A DNA stretch of 7,659 nt from Bacteroidota bacterium (GTDB taxonomy: Bacteria > Bacteroidota > Bacteroidia > Bacteroidales > B39-G9): assembly GCA_003648455.1 (NCBI GenBank), contig QMPG01000142.1:1-7659 (forward strand). Direction: 5' to 3'. The notes under the pieces are model-generated. The model saw only the letters and a list, made by a program, of their open reading frames with translations, was not told where the DNA came from and made no database searches. How positions within the stretch are numbered: position 1 is the stretch's first letter; each line of letters begins with the position of its first letter. This document shows, in pieces, positions 1 to 6,514 of the stretch. The translations under genes were made by a program, and so were the position numbers.

Positions 1-1
1 A

Positions 2-33
2 GATTTTCGATTGATGATTTTCGATTGATGATT
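2..33. repeat. 14-bp tandem repeat, about 2.3 copies
   Basis: The unit GATTTTCGATTGAT occurs at 2-15 and again, identically, at 16-29, followed by a partial GATT at 30-33. It lies just downstream of the murE stop on the minus strand, where the next dcw gene (mraY in related genomes) would be expected beyond the edge. Short AATCG-rich repeats of this kind are common in Bacteroidota intergenic DNA. No function can be read from it. Confidence 0.8.
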
Positions 34-57
34 GTAAAAATTACAAACCGAAAATCA
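15..57. repeat. nested inverted repeats after murE
   Basis: TGATTTTCG at 15-23 is the exact reverse complement of CGAAAATCA at 49-57. Between them sits a perfect small hairpin, TTGTAA (32-37), loop AAA, TTACAA (41-46). The outer arm overlaps the second copy of the tandem repeat. There is no G+C-rich stem with a T run on the minus strand, so it does not look like a standard terminator for the murE transcript, and the operon could read through. Confidence 0.6.
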
Positions 58-1500
58 TTAATTATTTATAATTTCTTTGTCGTCAAAATGATGTTTTACA
101 CCATTAATTTCTTGATAATTCTCGTGTCCTTTGCCTGCGATTAAAATTATATCGCCTTTTTCTGCAAACATACAAGCTGTTTTTATTGCTTCTCTTCTAT
201 CTGTAATTGAAATCACATTTTTAACAAAAATAGGTTCAATACCTTTCTTCATATCATTAATAATTTCCTCAGGGTTTTCTGTGCGAGGATTGTCTGAAGT
301 TAAAATAACTTTATTGCTTAAAGCTGAAGCAAATTTTGCCATTATCGGCCGTTTAGTTTTATCTCTGTCTCCGCCTGCACCAACTACAGTTATAAGTTGC
401 TCATTTCCCGAACGAATTTGATTTATTGTAGATAAAACATTTTTTAATGCATCGGGTGTATGAGCATAATCAACAATAGCTGTAATCCCTTTTTCAGAGC
501 GAATGTACTCAAAACGTCCTTTAACTGAATTTAAGCTGCTAATATTTTGAAGAACCTCATCTGATTTTTGATTTAACAAAGTTGCAGTAGCATACACTGC
601 CAACAAATTAGATGCGTTAAAATCTCCTATCAACTTTGTCCACAATTCAATTCCATTAACATCTAACAACATACCTTCAAAATGGCTTTCTAAAACGCTA
701 CATTTAAAATCAGCAAATGAATGAATTGCAAATGAATATTTTTTAGCGTTACAATTCTGAACCATAAACTCACCGTTTCTATCATCAATGTTTGTTAGTG
801 CAAACGATGAATTTGATAAATTATCAAAAAACATTTTTTTTGCATTAATATATTCTTTAAATGTTTTATGATAATCTAAATGGTCTTGAGTAATATTAGT
901 AAAAATACCTCCTTTAAAATTAAGTCCGGCAATTCTATTTTGAACAATTGAATGAGAGCTCACCTCCATAAAACAATAATCACATCCAACATCAACCATT
1001 GTGCTTAACAATTCATTTAACTTAATGGCATCCGGAGTTGTATGTGTTGATTCAATAATCTCATTATCGACAATGTTATTAACTGTAGAAATTAGTCCTG
1101 CTTTATATCCCAGTTTCTTAAACAAATTAAATAATAAAGTTGCAATAGTTGTTTTGCCATTTGTTCCTGTAACACCAATTAATTGTAATTTACTTGAAGG
1201 GTTATCAAAAAAATTAGAGGCTATTAAACCTAATGCATAATGAGAGTCTTTTACAAGGATATAAGTAATTTCAGATTTAATTTCATCAGGTAATACTTCG
1301 CAAAGAACTGCTACTGCGCCTAAATCAATTGCTTTATTAATATAATTATGACCGTCAACCCGAGCACCTTTTAATGCAACAAACAATTGAGCATTTCTAA
1401 TTTTTCGGGAATCGAAATTTATATCAGAAATAAGAATGTTTGTGTCGCCAATTATTTTGACAAGCTTAACTGTTTGTAATATTTTATTTAAAGCTTTCAA
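58..1500 (-). CDS. murE: UDP-N-acetylmuramoyl-L-alanyl-D-glutamate--2,6-diaminopimelate ligase
   Basis: Cytoplasmic Mur ligase that uses ATP to add meso-diaminopimelate to UDP-MurNAc-L-Ala-D-Glu, the third amino acid step of peptidoglycan precursor synthesis. The 480-aa protein has the usual family length and all three domains: an N-terminal UDP-binding domain (about 1-100), a central ATPase with P-loop GVTGTNGKTT (109-118), the substrate loop STHTTPDA (151-158), MEVSSHS (178-184) and TNITQDHLDYH (201-211), and a C-terminal domain with DYAHTPDAL (344-352) and GKGHENYQ (456-463). K221 is the likely carbamylated lysine. DNPR at 403-406 is the signature of ligases that take meso-DAP rather than L-lysine, as expected for a Gram-negative. 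The ATG lies 4 nt after the ftsI stop, so it is co-transcribed and probably translationally coupled. There is no obvious Shine-Dalgarno sequence. I see no disruption. Confidence 0.97.
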   Translation of the reverse strand: MKALNKILQTVKLVKIIGDTNILISDINFDSRKIRNAQLFVALKGARVDGHNYINKAIDLGAVAVLCEVLPDEIKSEITYILVKDSHYALGLIASNFFDNPSSKLQLIGVTGTNGKTTIATLLFNLFKKLGYKAGLISTVNNIVDNEIIESTHTTPDAIKLNELLSTMVDVGCDYCFMEVSSHSIVQNRIAGLNFKGGIFTNITQDHLDYHKTFKEYINAKKMFFDNLSNSSFALTNIDDRNGEFMVQNCNAKKYSFAIHSFADFKCSVLESHFEGMLLDVNGIELWTKLIGDFNASNLLAVYATATLLNQKSDEVLQNISSLNSVKGRFEYIRSEKGITAIVDYAHTPDALKNVLSTINQIRSGNEQLITVVGAGGDRDKTKRPIMAKFASALSNKVILTSDNPRTENPEEIINDMKKGIEPIFVKNVISITDRREAIKTACMFAEKGDIILIAGKGHENYQEINGVKHHFDDKEIINN

Positions 1501-1504
1501 TATA

Positions 1505-3613
1505 TTATATAAGTTTAAGAATTATTTCTTTTCCTTTTCTGATTCTTGTGCCTGGAGGTATTGATTGTTCTTTTACTAAGCCAGAACCTTCAACAACTAC
1601 TTTTAATCCGATATTTTCAAGAATAAACAAAGCATCTTTTACCCCCATACCCTTAACATTTGGCACAAGAAGATTTTTTATCAACCTGTTCTGGCATAAA
1701 ACACTTTCATTTGTTTTTGTTGTTACAACCCAATCTGAATTAATGTTATTTTGAGAAACAGGAATTGCTAATTCGCTACATACTCTCACTAAATCTTTCC
1801 AGGAACCACTTTTTGAATAAGGAATATTATCTGCCAAAAAACTGCTATTCATATCACTATGCAAATTAATGTCTGTTGAGTAAACCTTATCTGAGATTTC
1901 TTTAAAAACCGGACCTGCAACTAAATTCCCATAATAAACGTCGTTTGACGGAGCATTAACAACTACAATGCAAGAATATTTTGGGTTGTCGGCCGGGAAA
2001 TAACCAACAAATGACGCCTGATAACTTACTTTTGATTGATATTTATATCCATACTTCTTATTTGCAATTTGTGCGGTTCCTGTTTTACCTGCGATTTTAT
2101 AATTATTATTTTTTAAATTTCTTGCTGTACCATGATCAACAACTCCTTCTAACATTTTCTTTGCTTTTTTTATTGTTGATTTTGAGCATATTGAATGATT
2201 TAAAACTTCAACATCAAATGTCTTTGTTATATCACCATGATATTTAATTGCTTTAACAAGTTTTGGCTTTACCATTACACCATCATTTGCTACTGCGTTA
2301 TAAAAGGTAAGTATTTGTAAAGGAGTTAACCTAATCTCATAACCAATTGACATTTGAGGTAGTGAAATACCAGACCATAATGTGTCGCCCGGATATTTAA
2401 TATATGGCTTACCTTCACCCAAAATTTCAATGCCTGTAATTTCGTTAAGATGCATGCTGTAAAGACGCTTAACAAATTTTTTTTCATTATTAGAATAATA
2501 TTTTGTAATAATTTTCGAAATACCAACATTTGAAGAAACTTCAAACGCCTCTTTAACTGTTAGTTTTCCATGTCCTCCCTTTTTCGAATCTCTCACGGGA
2601 AAACCATGATACTTAACAATTCCACCATCTGTATCTACACTATCTTCCAAATCTACATAACCATCTTCTAATGCAACAATCAAAGAAGATAGTTTAAAAG
2701 TTGAACCCGGTTCGGTACTTTCTCCAATTGCATAATTATATTCTTCACGAAAATTACCAAACTTATCTTTTGTCAAATTTGCTATTGCTTTAATTTCACC
2801 TGTTTTAACTTCCATCAACACAACACAACCATGACCAGCATCATGCTTTTTTAATTGATTTAGCAAAGCATTTTGAGCAACATCCTGAATATTAATATCA
2901 ATAGTTGTAATAATATCTTTCCCATCTTGAGCCTCTACTTCATCACCGTCTTTTATTGGCATCCATACATTTGATGAAATTTTCTGCATTAATTTTACTC
3001 CATTTACCCCTTTTAAATCTCTATCATAAGCCCCTTCTATTCCAACAATTGTTCCCGACTCTCCTTTATTTAAATACCCAATTGTTCGTGAAGCTAAATT
3101 TACAAAAGGTTGAATTCTTTTATTTTCTTGCGAATAAATAAAACCGCCTCTATATCTACCCAATCTAAATAATGGAAACTTTTTAAGCTTTTTTAATTGC
3201 TTATAATTAACTTTTCTCTTTATTAGATGGTAACGCTCTCCTCTAAATCTAGCACTAATAAGCTCTCTTTTATATTCTGATTTTGTTTTATCGGCAAATA
3301 ATCGTGACAGACAATAAGCAAGAGAATCTACATTATTATTAAAAATTGTATTTGTAATAGCTTCGCTTTTTAAATCCATCCTTATCTCATAATAAGGAAC
3401 CGAACTTGCCAACAATCGTCCATCTTCAGCACAAATATCTCCTCTGTTTGCTTCAATTGTTATATCTTTCATGGTAAGAGTATTTGCTTTATCCCATTTG
3501 CTTTTTTCAATGGTCTGCAAATAACCAAGCCTACCTACTATAACTAATGCAAATAACAACATTAAAATGTAGACAAAACCAACTCTTACTAATATGTCTT
3601 TTTTTACTCCCAT
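1505..3613 (-). CDS. ftsI: septal peptidoglycan transpeptidase (class B PBP) with C-terminal PASTA domain
   Basis: Division-specific D,D-transpeptidase that crosslinks septal peptidoglycan in the periplasm, working with FtsW and the FtsQLB proteins. The 702-aa protein begins with a short cytoplasmic tail and one membrane helix (about 9-27), then the PBP dimerization/pedestal domain (about 50-210, with NRGDI at 56-60) and the transpeptidase domain (about 258-575). The catalytic motifs are intact: STFK (304-307, nucleophile Ser304), SSN (360-362) and KTG (510-512). The C-terminus (about 648-702, starting VPNVKGM) is a PASTA domain. A second, weaker PASTA-like stretch precedes it at about 595-645. 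E. coli FtsI is about 590 aa and lacks PASTA; the longer form is usual in Bacteroidota. The start lies 12 nt after the ftsL stop, and murE follows after 4 nt. Its place in dcw after ftsL supports FtsI over an elongation PBP2. Confidence 0.95.
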   Translation of the reverse strand: MGVKKDILVRVGFVYILMLLFALVIVGRLGYLQTIEKSKWDKANTLTMKDITIEANRGDICAEDGRLLASSVPYYEIRMDLKSEAITNTIFNNNVDSLAYCLSRLFADKTKSEYKRELISARFRGERYHLIKRKVNYKQLKKLKKFPLFRLGRYRGGFIYSQENKRIQPFVNLASRTIGYLNKGESGTIVGIEGAYDRDLKGVNGVKLMQKISSNVWMPIKDGDEVEAQDGKDIITTIDINIQDVAQNALLNQLKKHDAGHGCVVLMEVKTGEIKAIANLTKDKFGNFREEYNYAIGESTEPGSTFKLSSLIVALEDGYVDLEDSVDTDGGIVKYHGFPVRDSKKGGHGKLTVKEAFEVSSNVGISKIITKYYSNNEKKFVKRLYSMHLNEITGIEILGEGKPYIKYPGDTLWSGISLPQMSIGYEIRLTPLQILTFYNAVANDGVMVKPKLVKAIKYHGDITKTFDVEVLNHSICSKSTIKKAKKMLEGVVDHGTARNLKNNNYKIAGKTGTAQIANKKYGYKYQSKVSYQASFVGYFPADNPKYSCIVVVNAPSNDVYYGNLVAGPVFKEISDKVYSTDINLHSDMNSSFLADNIPYSKSGSWKDLVRVCSELAIPVSQNNINSDWVVTTKTNESVLCQNRLIKNLLVPNVKGMGVKDALFILENIGLKVVVEGSGLVKEQSIPPGTRIRKGKEIILKLI

Positions 3614-3625
3614 TAAACAAAAGAC

Positions 3626-4006
3626 TTACTCTTTTTCAACAACTATTTTCTTGGGAGGCACTACTGCCTCTTTCAAATCTAAACCTTTTTCCTTTACAAG
3701 TTTCGCTACTTCTGATTGCTTACTAATGTACATTAACTCCGAAGTAGTTGTAATTGATTCTGCACGTAATTCCTTAACTTCATTTTTAAGAGCAATAGTT
3801 TCTCTTACAATTTTCTCTGCCTGATATCGATTACCGATATATATAATCGCAATAACTAAAAGAAACAAAACATAAGGAATTTGTTTAATAACATTTTCAC
3901 TTGTTAAAAAACCACCCCCAATAAAATCTTTAATAGACCCTTTCTTGTTATTGATAGTAACCGCATCTAATTCTTCAAAAGTTTTATCGTTATTAAAATC
4001 ACTCAC
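3626..4006 (-). CDS. ftsL: FtsL-like cell division membrane protein (Bacteroidetes type)
   Basis: Small bitopic division protein expected to form the FtsQLB complex that activates FtsWI at the septum. The 126-aa product has an acidic N-terminal cytoplasmic tail (1-40), one membrane helix (about 43-58, ending YIGNRY) and a charged periplasmic helix with coiled-coil character (about 62-105, including KNEVKELRAE), then a short lysine- and valine-rich tail. This architecture, and its place between rsmH and ftsI, identify it; FtsL sequences are otherwise poorly conserved. The start is GTG at 4004-4006: no in-frame ATG lies nearby, and an in-frame stop lies 12 nt upstream. A 56-nt gap separates it from rsmH, the longest gap in this operon, and only 12 nt separate it from ftsI. 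Older annotations would call it hypothetical. Confidence 0.88.
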   Translation of the reverse strand: MSDFNNDKTFEELDAVTINNKKGSIKDFIGGGFLTSENVIKQIPYVLFLLVIAIIYIGNRYQAEKIVRETIALKNEVKELRAESITTTSELMYISKQSEVAKLVKEKGLDLKEAVVPPKKIVVEKE

Positions 4007-4039
4007 AAGTTGTTATTTATATCTCGTTTATTCTTGTTG

Positions 4040-4069
4040 CAAATTTGTAATATTCAAAATTATTACAAA
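4040..4069 (-). promoter_or_regulatory. possible internal promoter ahead of ftsL-ftsI-murE
   Basis: On the minus strand a TTTG (4069-4066) is followed after 18 nt by CAAATTTG (4047-4040). This is one base off the Bacteroidetes -7 consensus TAnnTTTG and at a suitable distance from a -33 TTTG. It would start transcription about 25-30 nt before the ftsL GTG. In such AT-rich DNA this match can arise by chance. The only other support is that it falls in the longest gap of the operon. Confidence 0.22.
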
Positions 4070-4962
4070 CGTTCAGCTATTCTAAGTTTAGCACTCCTTG
4101 CTCTTACATTAGTCTCAATTTCATCCTCGTTAGGAATAATTACTTTTTTATTAACAGCATTAAATGGCACCTGAATATTCCCATAAAAATCTTTTTCAAC
4201 CTCACCTTCAAACTTTCCCTTTTTTATGTAATTTTTAACCAATCTATCCTCAATTGAATGATAAGTAATCACTACCAATCTACCACTCTTCTTAATAACA
4301 TTGCCCGATTGCATCAATAAATCTTTTAAAGAATCAACTTCACCATTAACTTCAATTCTCAAAGCTTGAAAAACTTTTGATAAATATTTATTCTCTTTAT
4401 TTTTTGGCATACAACTACTAATAACTTCTTTAAACTGATTAATAGTTCTTATTTCATTATCTTTTCGGTAGTTTGCAATTACATTAACTAATTTTGAGGC
4501 GTTACTAATTTCTCCATATAACTTAAAAATTGAATAAAGTTGTTTTTCGTGATACACATTTAATACGTGCTTTGCCGAAATAGATGATTTTTGGTTCATC
4601 CTCATATCAAGCTCACCATCATACCTATACGAAAAACCACGTTTGGCTACATCAAAATGATGAGAAGAAACACCCAAATCAGCTAATAAACCATCAACTT
4701 TTCCGATATTATAATATCTTAAAAAATTCGTTAGATATCTAAAATTATGGTTAACAAATAACAAACGCTCATCATTAATTACATTTTCTACAGCATCTCT
4801 GTCTTGGTCAAATGCAATCAACTTCCCAGTTGTTAATTTCTTAAGTATCTCGCTTGAATGTCCACCCCCCCCATATGTAACATCAACATAAGTACCTTCA
4901 GGATTAATATTCAAGCCTTCAATACTCTCTTTCAGAAGTACTGGTATGTGATATGCTTTCAT
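4063..4962 (-). CDS. rsmH: 16S rRNA (cytosine(1402)-N(4))-methyltransferase
   Basis: SAM-dependent methyltransferase (formerly MraW) that modifies N4 of C1402 in the decoding centre of 16S rRNA. The 299-aa protein has the usual length. SAM-binding motif VDVTYGGGGHS lies at 26-36, the acidic loop FDQDRDA at 51-57, DGLLADLGVSSHHFD at 90-104 and RGFSYRYDGELDMRM at 108-122. An inserted helical domain (about 125-220) contains the conserved FQALRIEVN. VITYHSIEDR lies at 231-240, and the C-terminal RARSAKLRIAERL is canonical. Its ATG overlaps the mraZ stop as TAATG (4960-4964), which indicates translational coupling. The GGGG codons contain a run of eight G on the coding strand (4872-4865), striking in such AT-rich DNA. 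I see no frame damage. Confidence 0.97.
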   Translation of the reverse strand: MKAYHIPVLLKESIEGLNINPEGTYVDVTYGGGGHSSEILKKLTTGKLIAFDQDRDAVENVINDERLLFVNHNFRYLTNFLRYYNIGKVDGLLADLGVSSHHFDVAKRGFSYRYDGELDMRMNQKSSISAKHVLNVYHEKQLYSIFKLYGEISNASKLVNVIANYRKDNEIRTINQFKEVISSCMPKNKENKYLSKVFQALRIEVNGEVDSLKDLLMQSGNVIKKSGRLVVITYHSIEDRLVKNYIKKGKFEGEVEKDFYGNIQVPFNAVNKKVIIPNEDEIETNVRARSAKLRIAERL

Positions 4963-5429
4963 TATTTGTCAAATTGATCAATTTCCCCATCCATAATTTT
5001 TTCTGCTAAGACTGCAAAATCTTCTTCGTCACCAACAATATTTTCGTACAATTCTTTATCCCAAATTTCTATTTTCCCGTCTTGACCAGCCAAAATAACT
5101 TCCTTATTTATTCCTACAATTTCCAACAATCGTTTTGGAACTAAAAATCGATTATTTCCATCTAATAAAATCTCAGCCGTTCCTTTATAAAAACCTCTTA
5201 AAAATTTATTATGCTCTTTTTTGTAGGGATTAATTTTACTACGAATAATCCTATTTTGACGTTCCCATTCTTCAATTGGAAAAAGAATTAAGCATTTTTC
5301 AAAAAGATCTTTTTTAATGACAAACCTCTCCTCAACAGATGATTTCATCTGTCTTTTCAAAGCAGACGGCAACATTATTCTGCCCTTTGCATCTACCTTA
5401 CATGGATAATCTCCTATAAATGTTGTCAT
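4962..5429 (-). CDS. mraZ: transcriptional regulator MraZ
   Basis: First gene of the dcw cluster. MraZ is a DNA-binding protein with two AbrB/SpoVT-like swapped-hairpin repeats; in E. coli it represses its own operon. The 155-aa form used here shows repeat one (about 5-50, with the hallmark DAKGRIMLPSALK at 13-25) and repeat two (about 80-125, with LDGNNRFLVPKRLLE at 89-103). I chose ATG 5427-5429 because the family normally starts a few residues before the first repeat (here MTTFIGDYPCKVDAKG). A longer in-frame reading from GTG 5481-5483 adds 18 non-conserved residues and runs through the proposed operator. The acidic C-terminal tail (about 134-155) is unremarkable. The stop overlaps the rsmH start by one base. 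Confidence 0.93.
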   Translation of the reverse strand: MTTFIGDYPCKVDAKGRIMLPSALKRQMKSSVEERFVIKKDLFEKCLILFPIEEWERQNRIIRSKINPYKKEHNKFLRGFYKGTAEILLDGNNRFLVPKRLLEIVGINKEVILAGQDGKIEIWDKELYENIVGDEEDFAVLAEKIMDGEIDQFDK

Positions 5430-5443
5430 TACAAAATATTTAT

Positions 5444-5451
5444 CAAATGTA
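5444..5451 (-). promoter_or_regulatory. candidate -7 box of the mraZ/dcw promoter
   Basis: TACATTTG on the minus strand matches the Bacteroidetes primary-sigma -7 consensus TAnnTTTG exactly. Transcription would start near 5439 and give a leader of only about 10 nt before the mraZ ATG. No good TTG lies at the usual 19-20 nt upstream; the nearest (5479-5477) is 25 nt away. The -33 position falls on the proposed MraZ repeats, so bound MraZ would block or bend polymerase there. It is the best promoter match I see for this operon, but an unmapped start further upstream is possible. Confidence 0.42.
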
Positions 5452-5468
5452 AAAATAAGAAATTTTTC

Positions 5469-5492
5469 ACCACTTTCAACCACATTTTACCA
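5469..5492 (-). promoter_or_regulatory. putative MraZ operator: three TGGT direct repeats, 10-nt period
   Basis: On the minus strand TGGT occurs at 5492-5489, 5482-5479 and 5472-5469, each separated by exactly 6 nt (AAAATG, TGAAAG), with GAAAAA after the last. E. coli MraZ is known to bind TGGGN repeats with 5-nt spacers, which is also a 10-nt period. Mycoplasma MraZ recognises AAAGTG-type repeats, and AAAGTGGT occurs here. The site begins 40 nt upstream of the mraZ ATG. One repeat per helical turn suits the ring-shaped MraZ multimer. The sequence pattern is seen directly; binding by MraZ and autoregulation are inferred. Confidence 0.65.
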
Positions 5493-5612
5493 TATTTTTA
5501 CACAATTGTTAATAACTTTTTTCGAAACAAACCGAGACTCACCGCAATACGCTGCATATCAACATATTACAAAAAAGTGTGTTTTTTTTAAATAAGCAGG
5601 CATTTTTTTTAT

Positions 5613-5620
5613 TATCTTCG
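5613..5620 (+). promoter_or_regulatory. candidate -7 box of the glsA-glsB promoter
   Basis: TATCTTCG, followed by CA, is one base off TAnnTTTG and is a common variant in Bacteroidota promoters. Transcription would start near 5625, about 19 nt before the glsA ATG. The -33 region (about 5585-5595) has no clear TTTG. The remainder of the intergenic space, about 5521-5560, contains a short stretch richer in G+C than its surroundings with no recognisable site. Confidence 0.42.
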
Positions 5621-5643
5621 CATAGCGTAAGATATAATTTTTT

Positions 5644-6492
5644 ATGGAAACAGAATTGCCACAAAAAAAAACACAAACTATTGATATAGAAAGTGTTATT
5701 AAGAAAAAAAATCCAAGATTATTAAAAACACTTCCAAAATTTATAATTAATTTCATAAAAAAAATTATTCATCAAGACGAAATTAATTATTCACTTAAGA
5801 AACATTCTGGAATTTATGGATTTGATTTTGTAAATAAAGCATTAAAAGACTTTGGAGTTAAATACGAAATAATCGGTGAAGAAAATATCCCAAAAACAGG
5901 ACGATTTATTTTTGTATCAAATCATCCATTAGGCGGTTTAGATGGCTTAATATTTATTAGTGCAATATCAAAATTTTTCAAGAATATTAAATTTCCTGTA
6001 AACGACTTATTATTAAATGTTAAAAATTTCGGGAATCTTTTTCTACCAATAAATAAACATGGTAAGCAAAGCAGACAGGCAGTTAATGATATTAATGAAG
6101 CATACAGTTCCGAATCACAAATTTTATATTTTCCTGCAGGATTATGTTCTCGAAAAATTAAAGGGAAAATAAAAGATTTAAAATGGCAAAAAAACTTCAT
6201 TCGACAAGCAATTAATAATAAAAGAGATATTATACCTGTTCATATTGATGGGAAAAACTCTAACTTTTTTTATAATTTAGCAAAAATTAGAAAATTCTTC
6301 GGTATAAAAGCTAATATTGAAATGTTTTTTTTACCAAACGAAATGTTTAAACAAAAATCAAAAAAAAATGTTTTGCACATTGGCAAACCTATTTCATATA
6401 AATTATTTCTCGACAAATCAAAAACTATAGATCAATGGACTGAATATGTTAGGGAAAAAACATACTCTCTTGCAAAAAAACAAAACAATTAG
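5644..6492 (+). CDS. glsA: glycine lipid O-acyltransferase, GlsA-like (PlsC/LPLAT family)
   Basis: Acyltransferase of the PlsC-like fold that esterifies a second fatty acid onto the 3-hydroxy group of N-acyl-glycine, the last step to glycine lipid at the inner membrane. The 282-aa protein opens with a basic amphipathic segment (about 18-45) likely to sit on the membrane. Motif I is NHPLGGLDG (93-101), with His94 and Asp100 as the catalytic pair. KFPVND (116-121) and FLPINKHGKQS (133-143) follow, then FPAGLCSRK (163-171), which replaces the classical FPEG, and a conserved DGKNSNFFYNLAKIRKFFGI (202-221). The sequence closely resembles the hemolysin-type acyltransferases paired with GlsB in Bacteroides. 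It is divergent from mraZ, and glsB follows after 22 nt with no terminator between. A general lysophospholipid acyltransferase is the alternative, less likely given its partner. Confidence 0.85.
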   Translation: METELPQKKTQTIDIESVIKKKNPRLLKTLPKFIINFIKKIIHQDEINYSLKKHSGIYGFDFVNKALKDFGVKYEIIGEENIPKTGRFIFVSNHPLGGLDGLIFISAISKFFKNIKFPVNDLLLNVKNFGNLFLPINKHGKQSRQAVNDINEAYSSESQILYFPAGLCSRKIKGKIKDLKWQKNFIRQAINNKRDIIPVHIDGKNSNFFYNLAKIRKFFGIKANIEMFFLPNEMFKQKSKKNVLHIGKPISYKLFLDKSKTIDQWTEYVREKTYSLAKKQNN

Positions 6493-6514
6493 AAGAATTA
6501 TTAATAAAAATAAA

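Noticed and set aside
15..57. Terminator for the murE transcript
   Set aside because: The stems are AT-rich and there is no T run following on the minus strand; dcw operons normally continue into mraY.
1981..2247. Plus-strand open frame of 88 codons inside ftsI
   Set aside because: Antisense to the conserved transpeptidase domain with the KTG motif; no independent coding signal.
5430..5483. Longer mraZ reading from a GTG at 5481-5483
   Set aside because: The 18 extra residues lie before the conserved MraZ start, the codon falls within the TGGT repeats, and it would put the best promoter match inside the gene.
5538..5545. CTCACCGC shared with 7647-7654, considered as a dispersed repeat
   Set aside because: Only eight bases match and the flanks differ; too short to support a relationship.
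5559..5756. Minus-strand open frame of 65 codons across the divergent region and glsA start
   Set aside because: It overlaps the clear glsA start and its promoter region; its hydrophobic look comes from reading A-rich lysine codons on the opposite strand.
6446..6514. Upstream ATG for glsB overlapping the end of glsA
   Set aside because: It would overlap glsA by 47 nt, and the added 23 residues are lysine/asparagine-rich with no family support; the family begins at MQKII (6515).
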